NCBI GenBank assembly: GCA_959347315.1 | Contig: OY365807.1 | Coordinates: forward strand, 31,037,786-31,101,785 | Reading direction: 5' to 3' | Source of the DNA: Bimastos eiseni | Lineage: Eukaryota > Annelida > Clitellata > Crassiclitellata > Lumbricidae | DNA: 64,000 nt | Shown here: piece after piece, positions 1-10,667 of the stretch | How positions within the stretch are numbered: the first letter of the stretch is position 1 | How the letters are laid out: every line of letters begins with the position of its first letter | The notes under the pieces: generated by a model | What the model saw: the letters and a program-made list of their open reading frames with translations, nothing else | The model's database searches: none | What the model was told of the DNA's origin: nothing | Translations under genes and position numbers: made by a program

Positions 1-109
1 AGACATTGCTACAGTAAAGCTTAAAAACATTTGTGCCAAATTGACTAGGAAACCAATGCAGAATATGTCATTAAAGGATTCAACTATATAATGCAACTTC
101 ATAACACAA

Positions 110-375
110 AGTATATCATTTATTTATAGTTTTAGAGTAATTGAAATTAAAATTCTTGAAATTTGATATCGCCCTTCTTCCAACATTTTTTGCTTCGAAG
201 TGCACACGCCTCGGCGGTGCAATTGCAGTTGTACTGCAGAGCAATTGTTCGTCAAGGACTTGCTCAAAGTCCCTACATAGTGACTGACGCCTCGGACGAG
301 GATCGAACCCGCTCACTCAGCGCACACTAAGAGTTACGGACCGACCGCTCTAACCGATCAGCCACTGTGCTGCAC
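110..375 (-). mobile_element. tRNA-derived SINE, copy 1
   Basis: On the minus strand an A box (TGGCTGATCGGTTAGAGC, 364-347) and a B box (GGGTTCGATCC, 310-300) lie at tRNA spacing. They are followed by a body shared with 29640-29770 and a tail (AAAAAATGTTGGAAGAAGGG) shared with 6066-6090. The tRNA arms are not intact, so this is a retroposon, not a tRNA gene. Confidence 0.8.
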
Positions 376-559
376 AATAGAGTAATATAAATCCATGTAT
401 GATTATATGTATTTCAGCAAGCAGTATGCCAACAAATACTAATAAATGGCTGCTGTGACTTTGGCTCTCAATGTCTGAACATAAATCAACCTCCACAGAA
501 TGCTGAGCTAAAGATACGAATGTTGAAAAAGGAAATGTGAAAGGAAGTTTCATGCTGAC

Positions 560-694
560 CCGATCATGACTCCACTTTTGATTTCCTTCCTGATTATGAC
601 AGTTCCTCATTTCCACGGCTATATTTTCAAATCCTTCAGCATCAAGGCACACCTCTTCTCGTCTGATTTCATCCTTCTTGCTCAAAGAAAAAAC
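560..694 (-). CDS. GALNT exon 10: ricin-type lectin beta repeat
   Basis: Codes [20 protein letters not shown] and [19 protein letters not shown], with a clear QxW (QKW, 547-549). Acceptor CGTACAG|G. The donor GG|GTCAGC is non-optimal but reading beyond it leaves the fold. No later exon was found down to base 1. Confidence 0.87.
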
Positions 695-3600
695 CTGTAC
701 GAAAAAATAGCAAAATTTCTCAACCAACTTTGATGTGCAAAAGACCAAGAAAAAAGCATTAGTTTAACTACATGTCTAGAACCATAAGCATCATCGTCTC
801 CATCATCATGACCATAGCCTCACCATCATAAATGATCGTTGTCAATCATCTTACATCATCACCATGGCTGCCAACTCATAAAAACTTATGGTACTATCAT
901 CATGCTAACACTGATGCCAAGGGCAGACACTAACATCGCCATCATCAACATCATAATCATCAAAATAGTTAGCGGAAGGCGTATTACCTCTGAGGCACTT
1001 TTTCCATTTTGACATGGATAGAGACCAACTTTGAATGCCGTTCGTTCATTTGCACCCATTGTGTCCAGGCAAAGGTTGCTTGACGGATTACGGATCTAAC
1101 ACAACCAACATCACAGAAGCTCAGCAACGCCAATACGAAAACATCAACCAAACGGTTGTCTACTATAAAAATGCTCAATAGAAACATTTCTTGATAGGTT
1201 CCCAGCTCAATGGTGACCAAAGCCACTTAACTATTTCATTAACCTCTCAGCTCACATCAGGATTAATTTATTAACCATTATAAAATAGGCTACCATATGA
1301 TTTGGCCAATCTTGGATGGTCACTCATTATTTTACTGACTGTTGTTGCCAATGTTATCCAAATTCCGACATTTGGCCAAGTCTGTGGCCATGTGCTGCAT
1401 GTTCTCCACTGGCTCCCTTTCCAGCAGTGAATCTCGTACCATATCGTCACTTTGGTATGGTGGTCCTTGCTGGATCTCATCCTTGCCTATCCTTGCGACT
1501 TCTGCCACTCTACTTTGAGTACACGAGTCACCGCTCTACTGAGGCCTACACATTGCATATTTACTCAAACAACTACCAAACAAAATCGTGCCTTCTCAGA
1601 GGTTGGCCAATTGCTCTGGAACAGGTTCCCTTTGGCGCTATGCTTGTTCCCCATGGTCCACTCTGACACTTTTTATACTTGCATTGAAGCTGTTCTTTTC
1701 AGCCGTGTTTGGGTCAAAAGCGCTCCTGAGCACCCCGAAAGGGGTCTATACAAATCTTCGTAATGAATGAATAAATTTTTTTACGAGTGTAATTGCCGGC
1801 ATCGTATTGACAGTGTGCCTTTCGTATGACTGCAGAAGAACTCCATTGGCCATGGTGCAATAACAGCAGCTCTAATAGAGCTTGCAAATGGCTAGTTGTA
1901 AAAGCTAAAAAGCACCACACCCTTGTCTCAATCTCCAAACTAAACACAGCTTAAAGATCTTGAACAAGCTTAGCAGACACACAAGAAAACATGTTCAAAC
2001 AAGGCTGGACAAGAAATATAATACCATTCCATAAGCATGGACATTTTCATCAGGAATGAATTTCTCCGGATAGACATTATCCAGATACCACTTGAAACTC
2101 TTGCATTGGAGGCGCTCCCGTAGTGCCAGTCGATCAGAAATGTTACCAACATCCTTACTCTAACAACAAACATTATGTCGTGTAAATAACTAATTGAAAG
2201 GAATCACACACTTTCACTCTGAGGAAGGAATAACCAAACACAAACCAAATGCAAACAGTCTCATTTAAAAAGAAGTCTTGATTGGATGGCGACCAAAATT
2301 CTAGCCCCAACTCAGTCACATTAGAGAACTTGCTAAGCACATCTCTCTCACTATGCACCAGAAGTCCTGGAGATAAATGTGGTCCATCAAATGATCTCTA
2401 CTAACTAGTACTATATAAATGAGTTTATCAGTTGGAAAGCTGACAATTCCTATTCAAATTTTACTTTATGGTATGGGTCTTAAAATTGGTACATTTCTCA
2501 TAACTCAACATAGGTCTATAATGATCAGAGGTAACCAAGTGATGTCACATGAAATAAGGTCAAAGTAATGATAAGGTAAAATAGAGTAAGGTTCCATCTG
2601 ATATGTCGCTGAAAGGTGCTGTAAAGAAATGTTCAAAAGATCTATATGTAAAAAACTGCTCAGATGCATTCCAGCATATAGAGAGTATTAGAGACCAACT
2701 CACATACAATCATTAGAAAATGCTTCATCAGAAGATAATGCTGTCGTATAAATAAATTGTCAGAAACTCATACAATGAAAAGAAATTATCAGCAGCTGAT
2801 GACTTACAAGGAGATCCCGACGATGAGTGTAATAAAGACGTTTGTATCCATCCATCCAAACCTCTGCCAACCGTTTTGAATTTATTCCGTGTGAATCATC
2901 CTCTATTTCCAGCACATCATAACAGCAATACAATTCCCAATCAAAAAAATCACAAACACATTTTAGCATCAAATTAGATCAATTTAGAGTACAAGATCCG
3001 AGGCATAGGGCACAGATAAGTAAAATTATCTGTCACACAATTATCAATAATAAGGAGCATGTAATAAAAGTGACAGGGAAACCAATGCAGTCAAGAATTC
3101 AATTATATTCAACAAACAACTACTAATACCTTAGAGCCAATCTGTAAAGAATTTCCATTTACTATAGAGAAATCAACAATAAGTGTGCAGTTAAATTTTA
3201 AATGCAGCAAAAGAAATGTACATAGTTAACAAAACTGCGAAAACGTTTAAAAAGTTTTCATTAGCAACAAATAATTAAACATTGGCCCAAACGAGTGATT
3301 TAGCAAAAATTGGTTAGGTTCGAAGTGACGATGAGACCTGGTAAATATCTTGAATGAGTACACCAAATAAATGCTGAATGATGCGGTTGATATCATATCA
3401 AAACCAGAAAGCTAGCTTACGTGTAAATTTGTAGGGATGAGCAGCACGGAAGATGTGGCCAACTCGACTACATGGGGAAAACTCTAAAACTCCACCACAC
3501 ATCCACGTCTAAAATTAAATAATGTAATTAAGATCTACTAACAATCGATGAAGTTCATTAACAAATGTATCAGCAAAGTCACATTTAAATTAAGGCTGAT

Positions 3601-6600
3601 AATGATTAAAAAATTAATCGATTATTATTTTGGAATCCGTTACATCAAGCATAAAAAGCTGAAAAACTGTTACAAATAATGATGGTCCTTGACCATTAAA
3701 AAAAGTTTTCTTCACAGAAAAAACTTCAATCGTTCCACTTGTTGCCAGCAATGTGTTTGAACCATAGCAAGTGAAATATTTTATTACAATAATGAGTGAA
3801 AACAGTTAATTTTGTTGCCATCTTTGACTTTTCCATCAGTATTTACCATGAATGCAAAATGTTTCACAACATCATTGTTTGCCATTTTATTTACCAAAAA
3901 TGGATCGCTCGGCATCATGAAATAAGTTTAACAAAATTAACCGAACAAACAAGCATTTAACAGGTTAAAATTTCAAAGAGTAATTAATTAATTAATCATT
4001 AAAATTTGCACATCTGATTTTTGGCAACAAGCACAATCAATTTAATAGTGTGTGTCTATCAGCCTGTCTCTGAACCTGCTTGGGTTAGAGTTATAGTATG
4101 CTTATGAAACAGTGACTCAAGACAAAATATATCAAAGCTGCACAAGCAACAAAATAAAAGACAGTAATAAAAAGTAGCTATCCTATACCCTAAATGACAT
4201 CTCCAGATTCTCGCCTCCCCAAACACCCATGCCACGGTCATATGCTCCAATTTCATAGAAGAAATTCCGTTCAGCTGCAAAGAGACCTCCAGGCATCGTA
4301 GGAGACCTTCATTCAAGAATATCAAATAAAATACGTACAATTCTTAGTTCATTAGACAGAAATATGCCAAACAATTAATTCATCAACTGCTTTCAACAGA
4401 ACTGAAACTAGATTCACAGGTAAAAAAAGGGCACAAATAGCAACGTATTATAACCAAATGTCAATTTTTTATAAAATCACAAGTTGAATTGAAGCACGAA
4501 AGAAAAACAACATGACGAAGGTAATCTCATTATCATAATCTAGCCAAGTACTACCTGACAGGATCAGCTTCACTGGATCTTTGTTTCAAATCTCGATCAG
4601 GTACAGATCGCCACGTAAAGTGCAGACTCCATGTAAACCCTCCGACAGCCAATCCTCCTCCCCTTGAATATTCCAAGGTTTTATCATTGATGGCATCAAT
4701 CATTGGACAGATGACAGTTTTACGATTCTTTGCAATGCGATCCAAAATGTATTCCAACCTAACAACCAACCATTTTCCTTAACATAATATTATAATATAA
4801 GGAACATAGTATAATGTAATGAAAACCTTCAAATATAATCCTATTTCTAAAATATTTTAGACTTTTTCACACACTGAACCAACAAAGCCATCTTGGAACC
4901 GTTTTATCTAAAAACGTTAATACAATCCCAGGCACTAAATGGGTTAATACAATCCGAGTGCCGGGTGTGATGATCAGCTCTGACTTGGAGGATGACAATG
5001 CAAATGGATAAGGTGTTATCTACAAGCACTTCATCAATGTACATTCTCTGAATCCTATAATTTGGATTAACTAACAAAGACGATAAAACTTTGTGCCCGC
5101 CTCCTGTTTAAAGACTGACGGCTAATGTGATTGTAATTCAACTGAATCACATGTTGTGATGCAGAACGCAGTGCCTTGACAGTCGTAAGATTTGACTCTC
5201 TAACAAATGTAAATTATGTTGCGGTTTGACAGCTTGATCTTATGAAATGAATATTCAGCAATGACTGACCACTGGTCATTGACTTCGCAGTGAGCATCAA
5301 GAAACACAAGAACTTGACCAGAGGCTACGTCAGCACCGGCCAATCGTGCTCTGATCAGACCGAGTCGATCATTTGATCTGACAAGCTTCACCACGCCATC
5401 AGGCCACGTTTTGTCAATGTAGCTTTCAAAGTCAGCTCCCAAATCCACTAAAAATAAGCCCAAAATGCAATCTGGCAGTGCTCTGCCAATCAAAGATATA
5501 CAAAAGCTAGACTAATTTCTTTAACTGTGTTAATTAGTATTTCCATTTAATCAAAGATTTTCATTAACATACTGAAATTTGTTTATTACAAACTTCCCAA
5601 TATCATGGATTCATGACGTCACTAATTGGGAACCACTTATGATAATGTTTGTGATACCTAATAACTTATAATGATGTTATTAAATACTGGGCTTGAGATT
5701 CTACATAAAAATTTATTGAACCAGATGAGACGGTACTTTTGTTGATTGCCTTCTATCACAAACTTATTATTTGTGTTGCACGATGATTGCCTTTTATCGC
5801 AAACATGTTGTGTGGTATGGTGGCCAATTGGTTAGAGCTTTCAGCCTGTAATGCTGAGTGTGCGCCAAGAGTGCGAGTTTAACCCTCATCCGAGGAGTCA
5901 CCGTATAACAGGGCATCAATCCACCCTGAGTGATGGAGGCAAACCCTTTGGTTCCAAAGTGTCAGGAAGGTAAAATATTCCACCGCTAAGACTATAAAAT
6001 TACCCCTCCTACCTGAAATTGGAGGCATTTGCCTCAGGACACTCCTATTGCTCTGCATTACAAGCAAAAAATGTTGGAAGAAGGGCAATATCAAATTTCA
6101 GTTTTATTGCATTGACTATTCTGTTTAAATGTGAGTTCTACTATGTTACAGTTTTCTGCTGCCAGGTTTCGATACTGGACATATTGTTTCTTTTTGTTGT
6201 GAATTGTGGACATTTAGAAGGTGGTCAGAGTCCTGTTTCCAGTGGGTCAGAGAAAGTGGATTACCAGATGAATCAGGATAAGAGTTATTGAGAGGTGAGA
6301 CTTAGTTTTGAGATGAGAGCCTGAGGGGTAGAAGAGCTTGAAGCAGATGACGGTGGGATAAAATAAACAGATGGGTGATTGGCAATGATGGTGATGGAAA
6401 CGAAAAGTGTGGAATTCAGGAGGCTGATTGTTCCAGAGACGTCCAGGGTTGGACATGGTAAGGTTGGAGAACTTGAAATAAGAAGTAAGCTGGTGTCAAG
6501 AGACGGTCGGGTATACCAGGTTGACTGGATGGTGATGAGTTCGCAAAGAAATTTGGAATTGAGTCTTGTAAGAAGTAGTAGGTTAGCGGTAGGGCTTTGC

Positions 6601-8700
6601 AGTGGATTCACTCTGGGACTTTTAGCACATTGCCAGATAGATTATTATTGTCATTATTGTTATTATTAATATTATTTGAATCTGAAGTGATGGTCAGCTT
6701 CCAGGAGAAGAAGCAATAAGATATCCAAGTGCTTGAAAGCCAAGGAGACATCAAAATAAATTGTGTATTAGGGATGTAACAATTGTCAATTTCCTGTCCA
6801 GGGCTGAGTACTGAGTTTTACAAGGAAAGTTGTACCAAGTAAGAGATTATAACATTTAAAGAAAGTCTCATTATCTTGATTTTTAGTTTGGTAATATGAA
6901 CAATTTTTACGAATTTATTGGTTTTTCTTCAGCTTACACTAAGAAGTAGTAACTAGTAAATACTACAAGTAACAGTATTCGTGTCATTAGTTAGGTCGAT
7001 TGTCGTGTTGTAAATTAAGAAATCAGATTTTCGCTTTCAAAACAGAAAACCGGAATGCCGATTTTTTATTAAAACTTGGACCCATTGTTTGTCCGAGTCC
7101 AAGCAATGTTAAGCACTACGAAACCTAGCCAAGCCGATTTTAGGTTCACCTTTGATGTGAACACACTCTTCACCCAAACATCTGCAATTTGAAGCACGAA
7201 ATTATGAACCTGATGCCCAGCCATCTGGTTCATTCCAAGGAGATATTTGTAATTGACTCAAGCTATACTTCTATGCCAGGACAATGCTCATGGCCGATAA
7301 CTGATAGAGGTATGTAATAGACGAGTGAAAATCCTACCTGAACTTAATCTACTTGACAAGAGGAAGACCATAATGGATTAGCAACAGTTACAAGTAAGGC
7401 TGTCAACGGGTACCCGGGTACTCGACCGAAGCTGACTACCCAGGTAATGAAATCGGTTTTCGGGTAGCCGAAATTCCGTAAAAATGCGCGATTTTACCAT
7501 AACACATATTAGAAATATTCCGTTGGTCATATTGGCATATAAATAACACATATTAGAAATATTCCGTTGGTCATATTGGCATACTGCCCGGGCAATGAAA
7601 TTGTTTTTCGGGTGCCCGACATTCCGTAAAAATGTGCAATTTTCTACATTTTCTACATTTCCTAACAAAATATCCACGTGGTCGGGTACCCAGGTACCCG
7701 ACCGCGCAGGTCGATGGGATACTCGGGTCGTCATTTCAACAATTCTTGACAGCCTTAGTTACGAGACACACCCTCAAAATTTGATTTTAAACTTTCACCT
7801 ACGTCTGTCACTGGCGTCATCCAAGAGAATGATTTCGTGCAGATGCTGTGGGGGTGTTCGGTTAACAACACTGTGTGCTGTTCTGAAGATCGCAGATGGC
7901 GCTTCGTTGCAAAAAACTATTACAACACTAGCATTTGGCAGCTTTTCTGAAAACTCCACAGATTTGCAGCTGCAACAAGAAATCAAACTTCACCATTAAG
8001 GACCATACAATGTAAATTCTTATGGCTTAATGTCATCTGGTTAATTGTTCAAAATAGAGAAACGTTATTCTAATTTTTACACCAGCCAAATGAGTTGAAC
8101 TGTCACCTTTCGTCTTCATCAGAATAAAAAACATCGCATAGTCTCAAAGCCTGTGTCTTGAAACAACATCACCCGATCATATCTTATATTCTATGAAAAC
8201 TCAATTGAAATTCCAACGACAACCTGTTAACTTAATTTAACAGAAAATTTATATAAGCTGAGTGCATACTCGTTTGGTCGGAGGTCTCTTATTCGTCTAT
8301 CCATTGCTATTTTGTTGCTTGCGATAACGTTGAACGTCTCTTTTTCAAACAGCCGATCGGCTTCAACCTGTTCTTCTGGAGATAATAAAACTGGCTCTCC
8401 TCCCTCCCCTGGTCCCTCTATATCAGGTGGTCGATTCCGTGCCTTTTCAAAGCGCTTCTTTCTGAATTCCATCACGTCGTTCCATGTGTCAAATCCTTTT
8501 GGCAGCGCTTTAGATATGTCGGATGGAAAATGATCGTGAACTGGGTGTTGGATCGCATCACTACGACCATAGTGCTCGAGCCGATTTTGATTGTTATAGA
8601 CAAAGTACATCGCTACAATGTATATGTAAAGAACTAGAAACCCAACCATGACCCATGACGACCATCGGAACCATAAACGCATAAGCCATTGGGTGACCAT
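560..8700 (-). CDS. Polypeptide N-acetylgalactosaminyltransferase (GALNT family), 10 exons, 3' end outside window
   Basis: Catalyses the first step of mucin-type O-glycosylation, moving GalNAc from UDP-GalNAc to Ser/Thr of proteins in the Golgi lumen (family knowledge). Ten exons join in one frame to 553 codons: 8700-8270, 7969-7803, 5447-5270, 4758-4555, 4306-4189, 3508-3421, 2902-2808, 2159-2025, 1095-988 and 694-560. Visible parts are a short N-terminal tail and membrane anchor (about 14-34), a stem, the GT-A catalytic domain with the metal-binding DAH (250-252) and third ligand H384 in CSRVGHIFR, the WGGEN loop (356-360), and the start of a ricin-type lectin domain with LCLD, VCLDA and a GNQKW (QxW) repeat. 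An in-frame stop about 50 bases upstream supports the start. The last lectin repeat and stop are missing to the left. Some stretches recall GALNT11 ([14 protein letters not shown]), but subfamily is not settled. Confidence 0.93.
785..965. repeat. ATC-rich low-complexity tract
   Basis: Imperfect (CAT)n with ACC and CCA variants in the GALNT intron between exons 10 and 9. No coding signal seen. Confidence 0.6.
988..1095 (-). CDS. GALNT exon 9: ricin-type lectin alpha repeat
   Basis: Codes [20 protein letters not shown] and VGLYPCQNG. The usual GGNQ after the cysteine is replaced by GKSASE, so the first QxW-type turn looks altered. Acceptor GTTAG|A, donor GAG|GTAATA, phase 0. Confidence 0.9.
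1395..1790 (+). mobile_element. Non-LTR retrotransposon 3' end (reverse transcriptase C-terminus)
   Basis: In frame with a few stops it reads HWLPFQQ, then LVWWSLL, then [20 protein letters not shown] and MVHSDTFY. This is the typical C-terminal tail of CR1-like LINE reverse transcriptases (LHWLP and LLWN..P). It ends in AAAAGCGCTCC...GGGGTCTATACAAATC and a short (TGAA) tail, the reverse complement of the tail at 22995-23065. It sits in the GALNT intron between exons 9 and 8, opposite to the gene. Confidence 0.72.
2025..2159 (-). CDS. GALNT exon 8: end of catalytic domain and linker
   Basis: Codes [20 protein letters not shown] and [12 protein letters not shown], then the linker to the lectin domain. 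Acceptor TTGTTAG|A, donor ATG|GTATTA, phase 0, running straight into exon 9 as HAYGM|IRNPSS. Confidence 0.93.
2808..2902 (-). CDS. GALNT exon 7: AEVWMD segment
   Basis: Codes [20 protein letters not shown] and HRRDLL; AEVWMDEYK is a family hallmark and is here GYK. Acceptor GAAATAG|A, donor CTT|GTAAGT, phase 0. Confidence 0.93.
3421..3508 (-). CDS. GALNT exon 6: CSRVGH metal ligand
   Basis: Codes [20 protein letters not shown] and AAHPYKFT. The His of VGHIF (residue 384) matches the third manganese ligand of the family. Acceptor ATTTTAG|A, donor C|GTAAGC, phase 1. Confidence 0.95.
4189..4306 (-). CDS. GALNT exon 5: SPTMPGGLF and WGGEN motif
   Basis: Codes [20 protein letters not shown] and [15 protein letters not shown], the Gal/GalNAc-transferase motif that helps bind the donor sugar. 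The acceptor GAATGAAG|G has a weak pyrimidine tract but is the only border that keeps frame. Donor AGG|GTATAG, phase 0. Confidence 0.93.
4555..4758 (-). CDS. GALNT exon 4: central catalytic domain
   Basis: Codes [20 protein letters not shown], then [11 protein letters not shown] and the charged segment ending DPVR. Acceptor TTGTTAG|G, donor CAG|GTAGTA, phase 2. All features are standard for the family. Confidence 0.95.
5270..5447 (-). CDS. GALNT exon 3: GLIRARL and DxH metal motif
   Basis: Codes [15 protein letters not shown] and [13 protein letters not shown], with the metal-binding D250-A-H252. Acceptor TTTTTAG|TG; donor TG|GTCAGT, phase 2, completed by exon 4 to give W259. Confidence 0.95.
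5816..6110 (+). mobile_element. tRNA-derived SINE, copy 2, with an inserted 115-bp repeat
   Basis: A box TGGCCAATTGGTTAGAGC at 5821-5838 and B box GAGTTTAACCCTC at 5875-5887. The tail at 6050-6100 (GCTCTGCATTACAAGC, AAAAAATGTTGGAAGAAGGG) matches copy 1. Bases 5928-6045 are a separate repeat also found inverted at 24893-25020. Confidence 0.75.
5928..6045 (+). repeat. Dispersed GAGGCAAATGCCTC repeat, copy 1
   Basis: Runs from CCTGAGTGATGGAGGCAAAC to GGAGGCATTTGCCTCAGGAC. The reverse complement of 24893-25020 aligns over its whole length with small gaps. It is probably a small transposon that landed in the SINE. Confidence 0.7.
6250..6600 (-). mobile_element. Possible LINE reverse transcriptase C-terminal fragment
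   Basis: The minus strand reads [11 protein letters not shown] followed by [14 protein letters not shown], which resembles the LWNSLPPxLR ... FK..LKTHLF end of many LINE reverse transcriptases. Frames are broken. Support rests on these two short motifs only. Confidence 0.4.
7395..7757. mobile_element. hAT-like non-autonomous element (363 bp)
   Basis: Terminal inverted repeats TAAGGCTGTCAA / TTGACAGCCTTA are flanked by 8-bp target duplications GTTACAAG (7387-7394) and GTTACGAG (7758-7765), one mismatch. Inside, two GGGTACCCGG-rich arms face each other around a 46-bp direct duplication (7499-7583, ACACATATTAGAAATATTCC). It ends 45 bp before the 3' border of GALNT exon 2. Confidence 0.85.
7803..7969 (-). 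CDS. GALNT exon 2: start of GT-A domain
   Basis: Acceptor TTGTTGCAG|C restores D-C-K after exon 1. The exon codes [20 protein letters not shown] and [11 protein letters not shown], the nucleotide-sugar-binding part of the family. The donor C|GTAGGT (phase 1) was chosen over the nearby AG|GTGAAA because only it keeps the next exon in frame. Confidence 0.93.
8270..8700 (-). CDS. GALNT exon 1: cytoplasmic tail, membrane anchor, stem
   Basis: Begins [10 protein letters not shown] and carries a hydrophobic type II anchor at residues 14-34. A charged, proline- and glycine-rich stem follows, then the family entry motif [20 protein letters not shown]. The donor is GA|GTATGC, phase 2. The exon codes residues 1-143 plus two bases. 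Confidence 0.88.
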
Positions 8701-9119
8701 GACTGGGTTGTGCGTTTCAGTAGCGATAAAACAGGGAGGGGCAATTGTTTACATTAAACCGGAAAACAATGTTACTATGGTTTGCTATCTCAGCCCTCTG
8801 AATTCGGGGCTATTGTAGACTAAATTTACATCCGGTCGGTGTCGAGTGAATCAAAGGGCAAAAATATTATTATTATTATGCGTTGTGCACACGATTCCGT
8901 AATGTAAATATGTAAAGTTTCAAATAGAAAAGTTGCCTTCTAGCTAACCATAATGGACACGCTCGCTGTTACTTATAAAGGTCTCAGACCTTCATGGAAT
9001 AAAGCTGGATCCCTTGCGAACAAAAACCGTGAGAGCAAGTTAATATATACTCAAGGACCAATATGCACAGAGGTGACTGGACTTGAAAGGTGCAGACAAA
9101 CCAAGATTTAAAAAATCAA

Positions 9120-9340
9120 AAGTTGGTTTTTTGGGTTTCTTTGGTTTTTGGGGTTTATTTGGTTTTTTGGGTTTCTTTGGTCTTTTGGGTTTCTTTGGTT
9201 TTTTGGGTTTCTTTGGTTTTTTGGGTTTCTTTGGTCTTTTGGGTTTCTTTGGTTTTTTGGGTTTATTTGGTTTTTTGGCTTTCTTTGGTTTTTTGGCTTT
9301 CTTTGGTTTTTTGGGTTTCTTTGGTTTTTTGGGCTTTTAG
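9120..9340. repeat. 18-bp minisatellite (GGTTTTTTGGGTTTCTTT), about 12 units
   Basis: Tandem T/G-rich units with single-base variants (TCTTTTGGG, TTATTTGG, TTGGCTTTC). All frames stay open because the period is a multiple of three. The minus strand would encode NQRNPK hexapeptides, but no start, splice or homology supports a gene. Confidence 0.9.
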
Positions 9341-10667
9341 TTTTCCTTTGGATTTTGTCACAACTACATGTTTTGTCATAAAAAGCATCAAACACAGCAT
9401 GAAAAAGAGCTCCAACTCGTTTTATAATTAATTTAGCTTGATTTCGGACTGAATAACACACAATTAGAAATATACTAGTAATATCAGTAAATTAAATAAA
9501 AAAATATTTTTAAAGCAAAAAAAAATGCTACTTTTCGCATCGTTTGTTTTTTGTAAAACCAAATAACTTTAAAACCAAAATGTTTGGAGCCCTGGCATAA
9601 TTTGCGAGTTGGCGTTGGCAAAAAAGCAGCCTGGGTGAGAGCCTTGCATAGCTACCTTACAGTTAAGTGCGCCTCTTGTAATAACTTACAATCATACATT
9701 TATTTTTCATTTATAGGCTGTGAATTATCTGAAATCGACAAGTTGAAACAATTACATACATTACAAGCGTACGTATTGTAGCCTACTTAATGCGTGCAAA
9801 GTGCAAACGTAAACACTCGACAGATGTCATACAATGGCCACTTGTTAGATGTCGCCCATCATGAAAAGTTTGTAAGCATAGTAAAGGTATTGATAAAGTT
9901 TATAATGAATGCGTCGTGAAATAAACGTTATAAGCATTTTAAAATATAATTCACTGCTTGCTATTTTGAGCTTAGACGGACTGTGGATGCGTATGGATGC
10001 ATCAATCGTCATTTGGCGTCAACACTAGCCTTGTATCGCATCGCGTCTTTCGATTCATATAGCGCCTCTCAAAGAATGGATATTGATAGGCGTTTTCAGC
10101 ACGGAGACCCCGGAGAAATGGAAACGCTTTTCAAAGAGTGAGAAGCCGACAGAGAGAAGTTACGGCTTACTTATAGTACTTAGGACTCCAACTTATATGT
10201 CTAAAAACGACACTAACAGTAACCCTAGCATTAACCCTAAACGACCTTAACCGACCATTCTGACCTTAACCGACCATCACGACTCATAATTATAAGAAAA
10301 TATAGGTTTTTGCAGTTCATTATTTTTAGCTAATTATATTATGCATGAGTCGGAGTCCTTAAAACTATAAGTAAGCCGCCAGTTACTAGGGTAAAACTAT
10401 AGTTTAGGCTGTTGAATTATTTTCATTTTCCATATCCCATAGTTTAGGCTGTTAAATTAAGAAATACCAAAAACAAATGAAATCTAGGTTCCATTTAGGT
10501 TTTTTTCTTTTCATCAATCAAGTTTTAGCGTACACGACTTGTTTACATCCGTCATATAGACATTGTTGCATCAAAGCAGCTTCTACTTATGCATGATACT
10601 TTCATCAATCCAGCTTCCATTTAAACATAATTCTTTTCATCAATCCAGCTTCCCTTTGAGCTACAGT

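Noticed and set aside
3591..4017. Possible hAT-like element (AAGGCTGATAATGATTAA ... TTTGCACATCTG)
   Set aside because: The inverted ends are AT-rich and imperfect, and flanking octamers match at only 5 of 8.
5821..5887. tRNA gene
   Set aside because: A and B boxes are present but the acceptor, D and T arms do not pair and the sequence continues into a SINE body. The same holds at 300-364, 14070-14112, 29699-29762 and 55000-55050.
9083..9461. GFFGFLGF (plus) and NQRNPKNQ (minus) repeat proteins
   Set aside because: Explained by the 18-bp minisatellite; flanking codons show no homology or splice signals.
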